This document shows, piece after piece, positions 1-9,182 of a stretch of DNA of 64,000 bases (positions are counted from its first letter, which is position 1; every line of letters starts with the position of its first letter). The translations under genes and the position numbers were made by a program. The notes below the pieces were generated by a model. The model had not been told where the DNA came from. It worked only from the letters and a program-made list of their open reading frames with translations, and did no database searches. Origin of the DNA: Patiriisocius_A hiemis (GTDB lineage: Bacteria; Bacteroidota; Bacteroidia; Flavobacteriales; Flavobacteriaceae); NCBI RefSeq assembly GCF_031846325.1, contig NZ_JAVRHZ010000003.1, forward strand, positions 62,001 through 126,000, in the 5' to 3' direction.

Positions 1-1775
1 GCAATAGAATATTTTTTTTCTTTTACGTAAATCTCATTTCGTTCCCAGTCATGCAAAATATATTTTTCCTCTTCCATTAAAATATGAGTAACAACATTAG
101 CATGCTCTGGAGAAAGACTGTTTACAAAACTATCTATTTGTAAGTGTTGTTCTTGATTAAGTTTAGTAATAATTTGATAGTAAATTTCTTTAAACTCTTC
201 GTTTGCAAACTCTATCTCATCATCTTGTAAATCCAAATAGATTTTTTCAAAAACTTTGCTTGTTATCTTCTCTGGCTTTAACTGTATAGCACCTTCTTCA
301 TTAGCTTCGAGAATTAAATCTTCAAACTCTTCTTCTATGCTCCCATACAACAATAAAAGTTCAATAATTTTTCTTTCTAACTCAAATTGAACATTTACTT
401 TAGCAACCACTTCTTTTTCTTGTGGTACAACCTCCATTGGTTTAGATGGCTGTTTTTTTGAAGCATCTCTTTTATCCTTCTGAAGAATTTGTGCTAGTGT
501 ATTAAAGAGAACCTCTTCGCTAATATCCATGATACGAGAACACTCTTTAAGATATACCTCTTGCTTTATTACATCAGGAATCTTAGCGATACTTACTACC
601 ATATCCCTAATAGTTTCTGCTTTCTTTATGGGATCATTTTTAGCCTCAGCAGCAAGAAGTGAAGCTTTAAAATTGATAAAATCCTGCGCATTTTCTTCAA
701 GATATAGTGTAAGTTCTTCTAGGGAATTATTTTTTGCAAAGCTATCTGGGTCTTCTCCCTCTGGGAATGTGCAAATTTTTACATTCATTCCCTGTTCTAA
801 GATTAAATCTACCCCACGCAACGAAGCTCGCAATCCAGCAGCATCACCATCAAAGAGAACTGTTATATTTTTTGAAAGCCTATTAATTAATCTAATTTGC
901 TCTGAAGTTAATGCTGTACCCGAAGAGGAAACAACATTTTTAATCCCAGATTGATGAAACTGTATCACATCTGTATACCCTTCAACTAGATAACAATTAT
1001 CTTCTTTCGCAATGCTTTGCTTGGCATGATAAATACCATAAAGTACTTTACTTTTATGATAGATATCACTTTCTGGAGAGTTAAGGTATTTTGCAGCTTT
1101 TTTATCGTTCCTTAATATCCTTCCTCCAAAACCAAGTGTACGCCCACTCATGCTACGTATTGGGAACATCACACGACCCTTAAAACGGTCAAATTGCTTT
1201 TCTTCTTTAACAATAGTTAATCCTGTTTTTTCGAGGAATTCGAGTTTATATCCTTTTTTAATGGCGTGACTAGTAAAAGCGTCCCATGAATCTGGAGAAT
1301 ACCCTAACTGAAATTTTTCTACTGTTTCTTCCGTAAAACCACGTTCTTTAAAATAGCTAAGCCCTATTGCTTTACCTTCTTCAGTTTTTAATAATGTTGT
1401 ATGGAAATATTCTTTTGCAAACTCACTTACTAGGTATAAGCTTTCGCGCTCATTTGCTTGTTCTTTTTGCTCATTGGTTTGCTCGGTCTCTTCAATTTCA
1501 ATACCATATTTATTAGCAAGATATTTAATGGCCTCAGGATATGTAAAATGTTCATGCTCCATTAAAAAAGCAACCACATTACCACCCTTCCCACTTGAAA
1601 AATCTTTCCAAATCTGCTTTACCGGCGACACCATAAAACTTGGGGTGCGCTCATCACTAAAAGGACTTAACCCTTTAAAATTACTGCCTGATTTTTTTAA
1701 CTGAACAAAATCACCTATCACCTCTTCTACTCGAGCAGTTTCAAATACATTATCTATGGTGGTTCTAGAAATCAA
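1..1775 (-). CDS. dnaG: DNA primase DnaG (3' end cut by window edge)
   Basis: Makes the RNA primers for DNA replication with the DnaB helicase. About 591 codons are visible; the C-terminal end lies outside the window. The TOPRIM core is clear, with the Glu motif EGYTD and the metal motif FDGDAAG. The N-terminal domain aligns with the primase zinc ribbon, but all four zinc ligands are replaced: the CPFH pair reads SPFS (Ser37, Ser40) and the CFGC pair reads DFSS (Asp58, Ser61). The start is a TTG followed by ISRTTID, the usual flavobacterial DnaG N-terminus; no ATG or GTG lies between it and the upstream in-frame TGA. Identity is secure; the loss of zinc ligands is read directly from the sequence. 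Confidence 0.95.
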   Translation of the reverse strand, partial: MISRTTIDNVFETARVEEVIGDFVQLKKSGSNFKGLSPFSDERTPSFMVSPVKQIWKDFSSGKGGNVVAFLMEHEHFTYPEAIKYLANKYGIEIEETEQTNEQKEQANERESLYLVSEFAKEYFHTTLLKTEEGKAIGLSYFKERGFTEETVEKFQLGYSPDSWDAFTSHAIKKGYKLEFLEKTGLTIVKEEKQFDRFKGRVMFPIRSMSGRTLGFGGRILRNDKKAAKYLNSPESDIYHKSKVLYGIYHAKQSIAKEDNCYLVEGYTDVIQFHQSGIKNVVSSSGTALTSEQIRLINRLSKNITVLFDGDAAGLRASLRGVDLILEQGMNVKICTFPEGEDPDSFAKNNSLEELTLYLEENAQDFINFKASLLAAEAKNDPIKKAETIRDMVVSIAKIPDVIKQEVYLKECSRIMDISEEVLFNTLAQILQKDKRDASKKQPSKPMEVVPQEKEVVAKVNVQFELERKIIELLLLYGSIEEEFEDLILEANEEGAIQLKPEKITSKVFEKIYLDLQDDEIEFANEEFKEIYYQIITKLNQEQHLQIDSFVNSLSPEHANVVTHILMEEEKYILHDWERNEIYVKEKKYSI

Positions 1776-1849
1776 ATTGTAAGCTTGGTGATTTTGAAAT
1801 GTAAATATAGCTAATCATTATCTTTTAATATGTAGTGAAAAAACAAGAA

Positions 1850-1876
1850 AAGGCTTCAGAAATTTTCTGAAGCCTT
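1850..1876 (-). terminator. Intrinsic terminator after the outer-membrane protein gene
   Basis: An 11-bp perfect stem (AGGCTTCAGAA paired with TTCTGAAGCCT) with a 3-base loop. On the minus strand it is followed by a T-rich run, so it ends the sigma / anti-sigma / outer-membrane protein unit before dnaG. Confidence 0.8.
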
Positions 1877-1906
1877 AGGCAAAATAAACAATCTATACTA
1901 TAACAC

Positions 1907-2980
1907 CTAATCCCAATCCCAACGCACACCTAGCGAAATGTTTCGCTGCTTTACAGGGTTATTTTTAAAAATGGTATTAAGGTCATATTTTACATAAAGC
2001 GAAATATCACTATACCCAATATATCCGCTTAAACCATAAATAAAATTGTTAGTATTATAATTAGCTTTTAATTTTTGTTTTACATCTTCGTTATTTTCTT
2101 CAAACTTTAGTTTTTGACGCGTTCCTAAATTAAATCCAGCATACCCCCCAATTCCGAATTTAAATTTATCATGAGTGCTGTATCGGAAGTAATTTTTACC
2201 TTCAATTTTCTTTGAAGGACCAAACTCGAAATGAACAGGAAAAACAAGGTTATCCATTCTAAATTTTGACTTGTCCAGATCCACAGGAAAAGTCTGCAAC
2301 TCAGTTTGATCTCCAGTATCTACAAAAACTCTATTATCTGTTGGCTTTAAGCCATTAAATTGAAAAGAAAATCCATACTTAAACCGTAACCAGTTACTCT
2401 CTTTGAAAACGCGTGTACTCCAAGCAAGCCCTAACTCTGCATACCTACTACCTCCAACTTTATAGGGAGAATCGTCTAAGGATTGCCCATCTATTAGCAC
2501 GTTATTAAGCCCAAAAGAGAACACGAATAAAGATTTTGTTCTACGGTCGTACTTTCTTCTATCATCGCTATCATTGTTTGTTACTCTAACACCAAAAAAA
2601 GAATCTGCTTCCTCATTGTCGCCATCTGCAAAGAGTTCAACTTTAGCTCCTACTTGAGTATTGTTGTCCGTTCCATTTCTTTCTAATAATGCAATTTTAT
2701 TGTCAATAATAGCAAGTCTATTCTCAATATTAAGGGCATGTTTTTGCGCAGCTTCGTTCTTTAAATTATCAGCCTCTGTACTAGAAATTTCATTGTTTTC
2801 TAATTTGCTGTTTATCTGTTCTACGGCTTTTTTAAGTGCAGCTTTCTCTTCAGTAATAATTTGCTGTTTTGTCTCTTTTAGGATTTCTATTTGAGTTTTC
2901 TCTTTCGTTTCTTGTCCGTAAGCAATAGACATAGTTAGGGTAGCTACCGCCAAAGCGGCATGTAAAATAAATGTTTTCAT
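1907..2980 (-). CDS. Secreted coiled-coil plus beta-barrel-like outer-membrane protein of an ECF unit
   Basis: Unknown function. A signal peptide (MKTFILHAALAVATLTMSIAYG) is followed by a Lys/Glu/Gln/Ala-rich coiled coil at about residues 25-100. The C-terminal two thirds alternate polar and aromatic residues and end in VRWDWD, as in small outer-membrane beta-barrels. It is the last gene of a three-gene unit behind an ECF sigma factor and its probable anti-sigma factor, so it is likely an envelope target or sensor of that pathway. The barrel assignment is inferred from composition and the aromatic C-terminus; no family name is recognised. Confidence 0.8.
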   Translation of the reverse strand: MKTFILHAALAVATLTMSIAYGQETKEKTQIEILKETKQQIITEEKAALKKAVEQINSKLENNEISSTEADNLKNEAAQKHALNIENRLAIIDNKIALLERNGTDNNTQVGAKVELFADGDNEEADSFFGVRVTNNDSDDRRKYDRRTKSLFVFSFGLNNVLIDGQSLDDSPYKVGGSRYAELGLAWSTRVFKESNWLRFKYGFSFQFNGLKPTDNRVFVDTGDQTELQTFPVDLDKSKFRMDNLVFPVHFEFGPSKKIEGKNYFRYSTHDKFKFGIGGYAGFNLGTRQKLKFEENNEDVKQKLKANYNTNNFIYGLSGYIGYSDISLYVKYDLNTIFKNNPVKQRNISLGVRWDWD

Positions 2981-3028
2981 GTTGTTCGAATTTTAAGTGC
3001 TTTTGATTAAAAGCGTGATTGATGAATA

Positions 3029-3793
3029 TTAATTATTACGTTCTATAACAGCTGTTCTAATGGAATTAAAATTTTCTCCTAAGGCTTCAAAAACCTTGTC
3101 TCTAAAACTCCGTTCCAGTTCACCTTCTACATCTTGCAGCAATGCAGTTGCATCAATTTTTGTTTTACTTTCATTAAGTATACGCTCTGCTTGAATCTCT
3201 CTCTGTGCTTTGAGTAGCAAGACATCAACTTCTTCTGCAGTAATAGTTTCACTATTTTTTACTTGCGCTACAACTTCGGTTACTTTAGTGTCTATGAAAG
3301 AAGGAGTTTCTTTAGTTTTTATATTCTCAGTAGAAGTTTCTATCGCTTTAGTTTCTGTACTTGCAACAGCTTGTTGCGTTGTTACTTTCTTTTCTTCTGA
3401 AATACTCTTAGGACTCTTTCTTGGTATGTCGTTAGGTTTTAAAACTTCATTATTTGACTCTTCTTTTTCTATACCTTTTTCAGCAACATTATTTTCTTGA
3501 ACTATTGTATTTTCCTTAAAAACTTCATCATTGTATTGTTGCTCTTTAGTGTTTGTGTCTTCTACAACAACATCACTAGTTTTTTGATTGCTAGGAGAAA
3601 AAACAAGTGCTCCAACTATTAATAATGTCGCTATACTTGCTGCAATGGCAAACCAAAGTTTGTTCTTGCTTTTTGAACCTTCATCTTCGGTTTCTAATTG
3701 AGATTCTAGCTTTGACCATGCATCACTAGATGGCTGCAACTCTCTTTCTTGGAGTTTCTCCCTAATATTTTCTTCTAATTTAATGGGTGCCAT
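3029..3793 (-). CDS. Probable membrane-anchored anti-sigma factor
   Basis: 254 residues. An N-terminal cytoplasmic segment (residues 1-45, with the ENIREKL and SDAWSKLE motifs) precedes one transmembrane helix near residues 48-66 (FAIAASIATLLIVGALVF). A long, low-complexity Glu/Lys/Thr-rich periplasmic part follows. The topology fits an anti-sigma factor that binds its sigma on the inside. The gene starts within the last 14 bases of the sigma-factor gene, so the two are translationally coupled. No ZAS zinc motif is visible, so it is not the classical zinc type; the role is inferred mainly from context. Confidence 0.7.
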   Translation of the reverse strand: MAPIKLEENIREKLQERELQPSSDAWSKLESQLETEDEGSKSKNKLWFAIAASIATLLIVGALVFSPSNQKTSDVVVEDTNTKEQQYNDEVFKENTIVQENNVAEKGIEKEESNNEVLKPNDIPRKSPKSISEEKKVTTQQAVASTETKAIETSTENIKTKETPSFIDTKVTEVVAQVKNSETITAEEVDVLLLKAQREIQAERILNESKTKIDATALLQDVEGELERSFRDKVFEALGENFNSIRTAVIERNN

Positions 3794-4343
3794 AACTACT
3801 ATTGTTTTGTTTTATTTTTGATTGTAATAGCTTTCTTGCTTTAAACAATTGAGATTTTGAAGTACTTTCTGAAATCTGTAACAACTCTGCAATCTCACTA
3901 TGTTTGTATCCTTCTAACGCATACAAGACAAAAACTGTTTTGTATCCTTCTGGCAAACTATCTATTAATTTCTGGATTTCGTTTGCTTCTAGTTCTGTTT
4001 CAATATAGGCGACATGCTCTATTGAATTTTCAATTTCTGCAGCATCATTAAATTGTAACTTCTTTTCTCTTCGTAATTGAGAAATAGATTCGTTTACCAT
4101 GATACGGCGTATCCAACCTTCAAAACTTCCTTGTGATTTATACGAATCTAGGTTGGTAAACACTTTTAAAAATCCGCTTAACATAACTTCTTCTGCTATG
4201 TCTGTATTTTTTAAATATTGGCGACAAATACTTAGCATCTTAGGCGAAAAAGTTTGAAACAGCTCATGTTGTGCTTTTCTATTTCCTTTTTTAGCTTTTG
4301 CGATGAGCTTAGTATAATTTTTATGTAATGAAATTAACTTCAT
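3780..4343 (-). CDS. ECF-type RNA polymerase sigma factor
   Basis: 187 residues, typical for the sigma-70 ECF family. Region 2 is visible in the segment with FQTFSPKMLSICRQYL, DIAEEV and the YKSQGSFEGWIRRIMVNE block. Region 4 has the helix-turn-helix segment GYKHSEIAELLQISESTSKS followed by Lys/Arg-rich residues. It heads the unit with the overlapping anti-sigma gene and the outer-membrane protein gene, and very likely controls that unit as well as distant genes. The family is certain; the stimulus is unknown. Confidence 0.93.
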   Translation of the reverse strand: MKLISLHKNYTKLIAKAKKGNRKAQHELFQTFSPKMLSICRQYLKNTDIAEEVMLSGFLKVFTNLDSYKSQGSFEGWIRRIMVNESISQLRREKKLQFNDAAEIENSIEHVAYIETELEANEIQKLIDSLPEGYKTVFVLYALEGYKHSEIAELLQISESTSKSQLFKARKLLQSKIKQNNSSYGTH

Positions 4344-4437
4344 ATGTCGCTTCGCGATGGTTTCTATTTATATAGACGCAAATAAAATTAAAAAGGTTGC
4401 CTGGGGGGTTAATAAAGTTTTGAAAATAGCTTAAATA

Positions 4438-5415
4438 CTATTTCTTTCTATCAATTACATAATTAACCATCAACTCAAGAGCATCTTTGTATGGAGTTTT
4501 TGGGTAATTATTTAAAAGTGTAATTGCCTCTTCTTGATATTGTTTCATTTTTGAGGTAGCATAGTCAAGTCCACCATTATCTTTTACAAAGGCAATAACT
4601 TCTTTTACTCTCTGTTTATCACGATTGTGATTTTTAACTGAGTTAATAAGCCATTTTTTATCTTTTGGATTAGCATTAGAAAGAACATGAATAAGAGGAA
4701 GTGTCATTTTTTGTTCTTTAATATCAATCCCTGTAGGTTTTCCAATTTTGGTTTCACCATAGTCAAACAAATCATCTTTTATCTGAAATGCCATACCTAT
4801 TAGCTCTCCAAACTTTCGCATACGCTCTACTTCTTCTTTTGTAGTATTAATAGATTGTGCTCCCATAGCACAACATGCAGCAATAAGTGTTGCTGTTTTT
4901 TGCCGAATAATATCGTAATAGACTTCTTCGGTAATATCTAGCTTTCTAGCTTTTTCAATTTGAAGTAATTCTCCCTCGCTCATTTCTCGTACAGCTACCG
5001 AAATTATTTTCAGCAAATCAAAATCTCCATTATCTATTGAAAGTAGCAATCCCTTAGATAGTAAGTAATCGCCAACTAGTACCGCAATTTTATTTTTCCA
5101 AAGTGCATTTATACTAAAAAAACCACGTCTTCTATTACTATCATCCACTACATCATCGTGTACTAATGTTGCTGTATGGATTAACTCTATAACTGAAGCT
5201 CCCCTATAGGTACGATCATTTACCTCTCCATTACCTGTCATCTTTGCGATAAGAAAAACAAACATAGGGCGCATTTGTTTTCCTTTTCTATTTACAACAT
5301 AGTGAGTAATACGATTAAGAAGAGAAACCTTAGAAGACATTGAAAGTAAGAACTTACGTTCAAAAAGGTCCATTTCAAATTCAATGGGTTCTTTAATTTT
5401 AGAAACTATCTTCAT
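4438..5415 (-). CDS. Polyprenyl diphosphate synthase (long chain)
   Basis: Condenses isopentenyl diphosphate onto an allylic diphosphate to build the long isoprenoid chain of menaquinone. The first Asp-rich motif is LVHDDVVDD (Asp87, Asp88, Asp91) and the second is IKDDLFDYG (Asp214, Asp215, Asp218); the basic stretch NRRRG follows the first motif. At 325 residues it matches the all-trans polyprenyl synthetase family. Flavobacteria usually carry MK-6, so a hexaprenyl product is plausible, but chain length cannot be read with certainty. It is a single gene with its own spacer on both sides. Confidence 0.9.
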   Translation of the reverse strand: MKIVSKIKEPIEFEMDLFERKFLLSMSSKVSLLNRITHYVVNRKGKQMRPMFVFLIAKMTGNGEVNDRTYRGASVIELIHTATLVHDDVVDDSNRRRGFFSINALWKNKIAVLVGDYLLSKGLLLSIDNGDFDLLKIISVAVREMSEGELLQIEKARKLDITEEVYYDIIRQKTATLIAACCAMGAQSINTTKEEVERMRKFGELIGMAFQIKDDLFDYGETKIGKPTGIDIKEQKMTLPLIHVLSNANPKDKKWLINSVKNHNRDKQRVKEVIAFVKDNGGLDYATSKMKQYQEEAITLLNNYPKTPYKDALELMVNYVIDRKK

Positions 5416-5465
5416 GGGTAGTTCAAAAATAAATGAATTTGAGTTAATACTATCTTAAAACAAAA

Positions 5466-5494
5466 AGAAGCAACATTTTTTATTTGTTGCTTCC
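5466..5494 (-). terminator. Intrinsic terminator of the phosphatase-sulfotransferase gene
   Basis: A 9-bp stem (GAAGCAACA with TGTTGCTTC) with an A/T-rich loop, followed on the minus strand by a T-rich run. It lies just past the stop codon at 5521. Confidence 0.75.
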
Positions 5495-5520
5495 TTAAAA
5501 TGAGATTATAACTTTAGAGC

Positions 5521-8067
5521 TTATTTTGTCTTTTCAGTCTCTTTACTTCTATTTCTATAGAGTGATTTATCTATAGCTGTTTCCATTTTACTTCTCTCTA
5601 AATCTATACCCAAAAAGCTTTCAATTTTTTCAATATTTTCTTCTGGGTTCTCTATGATTTCTTTATAATCAACATAAATAATTTCAACTCCTGGTTCTTT
5701 TTCTTTCCAATTTTCTATATTATTTAATAATCGAACATAAGAGTTATGAATTTTTACTGGGAAGATATCGGGATTCTTTTTTGTCATTATTAATTGAGAC
5801 TTAATAACTTCATTTAAATCTCTTTTCATGAAAATAATTTTATATCGGTACTTGGTATCGATATATTTAAGTAATGGAGCAACAATTTTTACAGACTTAT
5901 TTCTTGCTTTACCTAGCCAAGAATTATCTTTATGTATTCCCATCACAGGTTCATATTCAAAATATCCTTTTGGATTAGATTTATCTGCTTCTCTTTTATT
6001 ATCTACTAAAGGATTAAGGCCTCCATTACTTAACATTTGCATCATCATAGAGGTCCCAGATCTAGGCAAGCCAGAAACTACTGTTATTTGATTATCCCTA
6101 TACTTATAATCTGTTTTATCGTTTAATTTTACCTGTTTTAATTTTTCTTCTATATTTTCTATTGCTTGGTTCTCTTTTTCTTTGAGATTATTGTTAAGAC
6201 TTGCAGCTGTTAAATAGGCTTTTTTTGCATTTTCTAGGTCTCCAAGTTTTTCTAAAGATTGTGCAAGAATAAAATGAGCTGCTGGGAAATTTCTTACTAA
6301 CTCTATACTTGTTAATGCAGAATCTACAGCTTCTTCGTAATTTTTTAAACTATAATAAGTTTCGGCTAAGTTTCTGTGGTAAGTTGCATTATCTGACTCT
6401 AAAGAAATTGCTTTTTCAAAAGAATCCTCAGCAAATTTGTAGTCTCCAAGTTTGTATTGTAGTGCTCCTATTTTATTCCATAATTCTGGCATATATCCTC
6501 TAGAAGAAATTACAGATGTTAAGATGTTAAGAGCTTCCTTTGTTCTTCCTTCCCCATCCAAAATTTCTGATTCAATAAAAAATAAATTGTATTTAACTTC
6601 TGTTTTAACCTTCTTTAAGGATTGTAAATATTTTTTAGCTTCAGAATAGTTTTCTTTTGTTAAGCTTATTTTTATTAAATCTTTGTAGTATACTGATATA
6701 TCTACGGTATCTTTTTCTTGTAGTAATTCTAGCAAGATTTCTTTTGCCTTTTCGTGTTGATTAAGACCTAAATAGACCGTGGCAAGATTATGCTTTAGTT
6801 CACATTTAGTTTTAATAATCATTTTGTTTTTATCTATGTCAGGTTTATCTATATAACCAAGTTCAATGAGTTGTTCCATTGCTTCTTGGTCTGAAAGAGC
6901 TTCACCTTCAACTGTTTTATCGACTTCACCAAAATCACCTTTGACTTTTTCCCAACTTTCGATTGATTCTGGCTCTCTAAAATCTTTAAAAATTTCCCTC
7001 ATCACGTTTCCATCCATGTCTTTTCCAACTGGAAGGTTAAAATGATGAAGAATGGTAGGTGCAACATCTATTAAACCTAAACCAAAAACTTTAGTGTTCT
7101 TTTTGATATTGGGCCCCATAGCAGCAAACATACCAAATTGTCTATGCTCCATGGCTGGTGCAGCATTAACTTTTGGCATTTTTAAAATTCTTTTATTTCC
7201 AGATTCATATCCATGATCAGACATTACAATTACAGTAGTATTCTCATCGATTAATTGTAGTTTTCTACCTAGCATCATATCTTGAAAACGGTAGGCTCCA
7301 TCCACTACATCCTTATAAATTTCAAATTTAGTTTGGTCTATTTTAGAAAGCTTTGGTGCTCTAAACTTCATGAAAGAGTGGCACATATGGTCTATTAAAT
7401 CGTAATATACTGCAGTAAAGTCCCAATCTGTGGTTCTTAATAGTCTTGTCACAGCATTTTGTATAGTTACATTCTGAGAAAGCACCTTCGCAAAAGGTTT
7501 AAGCAACATATCTTCATCTTGATCTATTTCGGCAGCTCTTGGAATAAAAGGAAGAATGTGAGCTTGAGTAATCTCCATAGGAAACATTCTTAAATTTAAG
7601 AAGTTTTCTTTTTCGATTAATGGATGGATGGCTTTCTCATCCAAAGGTTTTCTTTTTTTGGGGTCGGAGTTTACTTTTTGATATTTATCTGATATGACAA
7701 CACCGTTAATTGGCTCTGCTGGATAACTAGGCCACCAACCTATTAAATTACTTTTGTATCCTTTGTTGTGTAGAATATTCCAGACAGCTCTGCTTTTTCT
7801 TGAATTTGTAGATACTGGTCTTACTCCCTCTAAATCTGGTAATAACTCTATAAAACCTAAAACACCATGTTTATCTGGTGTTTTTCCAGTTGCTACAGAA
7901 GACCAAAGCATTGGAGAATATGGAGGGTTCATTGTAGCCATATTACCATAAACTCCGTTGTCAATAATTTTTTTCAAATGAGGCATCTGACCTTTAGCCA
8001 ATAATGGACCAATAATTTTCCAATCTGCTGCATCCCAGCCTATTAATAATAATTTATTCTTCTTCAT
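5521..8067 (-). CDS. Alkaline-phosphatase-superfamily phosphodiesterase fused to TPRs and a sulfotransferase
   Basis: About 848 residues in three parts. Residues 1-380 are a nucleotide pyrophosphatase/phosphodiesterase-like AlkP fold: LLLIGWDAADW at the N-terminus, the nucleophile region PPYSPMLWSSVATG, and metal ligands in DLIDHMCH, MSDHGYE and MEHRQFG. The middle, about 400-640, is a run of TPR helices (for example the ALNILTSV, LGDYKFAEDSFEKA and LKNYEEAV repeats). From about 655 to the end is a PAPS-dependent sulfotransferase with the 5'-phosphosulfate loop GLPRSGTS and the 3'-phosphate segment MKRDLNEVIKSQ. The ATG at 8067 is preferred to an upstream ATG at 8109 because homology begins at KKNKLLLIG. 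No signal peptide is seen, so it looks cytoplasmic. The substrate is unknown. Confidence 0.85.
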   Translation of the reverse strand: MKKNKLLLIGWDAADWKIIGPLLAKGQMPHLKKIIDNGVYGNMATMNPPYSPMLWSSVATGKTPDKHGVLGFIELLPDLEGVRPVSTNSRKSRAVWNILHNKGYKSNLIGWWPSYPAEPINGVVISDKYQKVNSDPKKRKPLDEKAIHPLIEKENFLNLRMFPMEITQAHILPFIPRAAEIDQDEDMLLKPFAKVLSQNVTIQNAVTRLLRTTDWDFTAVYYDLIDHMCHSFMKFRAPKLSKIDQTKFEIYKDVVDGAYRFQDMMLGRKLQLIDENTTVIVMSDHGYESGNKRILKMPKVNAAPAMEHRQFGMFAAMGPNIKKNTKVFGLGLIDVAPTILHHFNLPVGKDMDGNVMREIFKDFREPESIESWEKVKGDFGEVDKTVEGEALSDQEAMEQLIELGYIDKPDIDKNKMIIKTKCELKHNLATVYLGLNQHEKAKEILLELLQEKDTVDISVYYKDLIKISLTKENYSEAKKYLQSLKKVKTEVKYNLFFIESEILDGEGRTKEALNILTSVISSRGYMPELWNKIGALQYKLGDYKFAEDSFEKAISLESDNATYHRNLAETYYSLKNYEEAVDSALTSIELVRNFPAAHFILAQSLEKLGDLENAKKAYLTAASLNNNLKEKENQAIENIEEKLKQVKLNDKTDYKYRDNQITVVSGLPRSGTSMMMQMLSNGGLNPLVDNKREADKSNPKGYFEYEPVMGIHKDNSWLGKARNKSVKIVAPLLKYIDTKYRYKIIFMKRDLNEVIKSQLIMTKKNPDIFPVKIHNSYVRLLNNIENWKEKEPGVEIIYVDYKEIIENPEENIEKIESFLGIDLERSKMETAIDKSLYRNRSKETEKTK

Positions 8068-8200
8068 TTTGTACTCTATACTCTTCTTCATTAAAAATAT
8101 TGTTAGCAATTTTCACTTCTCTCCATTTCTCAAATGCTATATCGCCAAAAGCCAATATGCCAAGAGAACCCTCAATAGGAAATTTGTCTTCATTATCCAT
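8054..8200 (-). CDS. Small 48-residue protein overlapping the phosphatase-sulfotransferase gene
   Basis: An ATG-started frame of 48 codons beginning MDNEDKFPIEGSLGILAFGD and ending YRVQNEEE. Its stop lies 14 bases inside the following phosphatase-TPR-sulfotransferase gene, the usual geometry of translational coupling. The peptide is acidic, with a hydrophobic patch (SLGILAFGDIAFEKW) and no signal or membrane segment. The reading frame, start and overlap make a real gene likely, perhaps a partner or regulator of the fusion enzyme. No family is recognised. Confidence 0.6.
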   Translation of the reverse strand: MDNEDKFPIEGSLGILAFGDIAFEKWREVKIANNIFNEEEYRVQNEEE

Positions 8201-8302
8201 GTATATATATTTATTTTTTTTTTTCGATTTATAATGGTAAATTTACGATATAGTTATGTATTTATTTACGTTTAACTATCTTAATAATTAATAATTAGTC
8301 TT

Positions 8303-9163
8303 ATGAAAAAAACTACTACACAAAGAATTAAAAATTACGGAGCTTTATCTGCTACTATTTTAGCAGCTGGAGCAGCATCTGGTCAAGTTGTATTTACTGA
8401 CATTCCAGATGAAACATTAACACTTGGCGGAGGTGCTACTGGTGGAGCGGTACAAATTGACCTTAATGACGATGCTGAAATAGATTTTTCTATTTTCTTC
8501 CTTGAGGCAACGGGCGGTATTGGATTTACGGCACGTGCTGGTGGAGAAGCTGGACCAAATGATCCTCCAACAACTAATGTTGATGGTGCTTTTATTGGAA
8601 TTCCAGCTGGAGGTTTTCAATACCCAGCTTTACTTGCTTCTGGAGATATTATAGATGATACTAGTGATCAAACTGATCCTGGTGCTAGAGGAGATTTAAA
8701 CTTTTACGGTTGTGCATATAGCAACAGCCAGTTTTGTGGAACAAACCCAGTAGCTTACATGGGGTTAGTTTTTGCGTTCAACGGAAATACACATTATGGG
8801 TGGGTTGAATTAGATTATAACATAACATCTTCTACAGAAGGTACTGTTACTGTTAAATCTTTTGCGTTTGATGAAACTCCTAATGCTCCTGTTACTGTAG
8901 GAGATGAAGGAAGTCTTGGAGTTGATGATAATACATTTGCATCTTTTGAGTACTTTGTAGACTCTAGCAGCAACTTAAACCTAAAGGCTGCTTCATCTAT
9001 GGAGAATGTAATTTTACATAATACTCTTGGACAGCAAGTTTTATCACAAAGATTATCTAGTTCAAACGAATTAGTAAATCTAAATTCTTTAGAGAGTGGA
9101 GTTTATTTAGCTACAGTTTCTATTGAAGGTAGAGCTAAATCATTTAAAATTGTTAAAAAATAA
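8303..9163 (+). CDS. Secreted T9SS cargo protein, unknown function
   Basis: 286 residues. A long positively charged N-terminus (MKKTTTQRIKNYGALSA) leads into an Ala-rich signal peptide cut near ASGQ. The body is Gly/Asp-rich, with an acidic repeat-like segment (DLNDDAEIDFSI) and the paired cysteines of FYGCAYSNSQFCG. The last 75 residues are a type A T9SS sorting tail: the segment with HNTLGQQV, then LESGVYLATVSIEG and the terminal KIVKK. The protein is therefore probably exported through T9SS and attached or released at the surface. Function is not recognised. Confidence 0.85.
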   Translation: MKKTTTQRIKNYGALSATILAAGAASGQVVFTDIPDETLTLGGGATGGAVQIDLNDDAEIDFSIFFLEATGGIGFTARAGGEAGPNDPPTTNVDGAFIGIPAGGFQYPALLASGDIIDDTSDQTDPGARGDLNFYGCAYSNSQFCGTNPVAYMGLVFAFNGNTHYGWVELDYNITSSTEGTVTVKSFAFDETPNAPVTVGDEGSLGVDDNTFASFEYFVDSSSNLNLKAASSMENVILHNTLGQQVLSQRLSSSNELVNLNSLESGVYLATVSIEGRAKSFKIVKK

Positions 9164-9182
9164 TTATTTTAACATATAAGTA

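Noticed and set aside
529..954. A 141-codon plus-strand frame
   Set aside because: It lies opposite dnaG, in the antisense of the TOPRIM region; composition and position mark it as a shadow.
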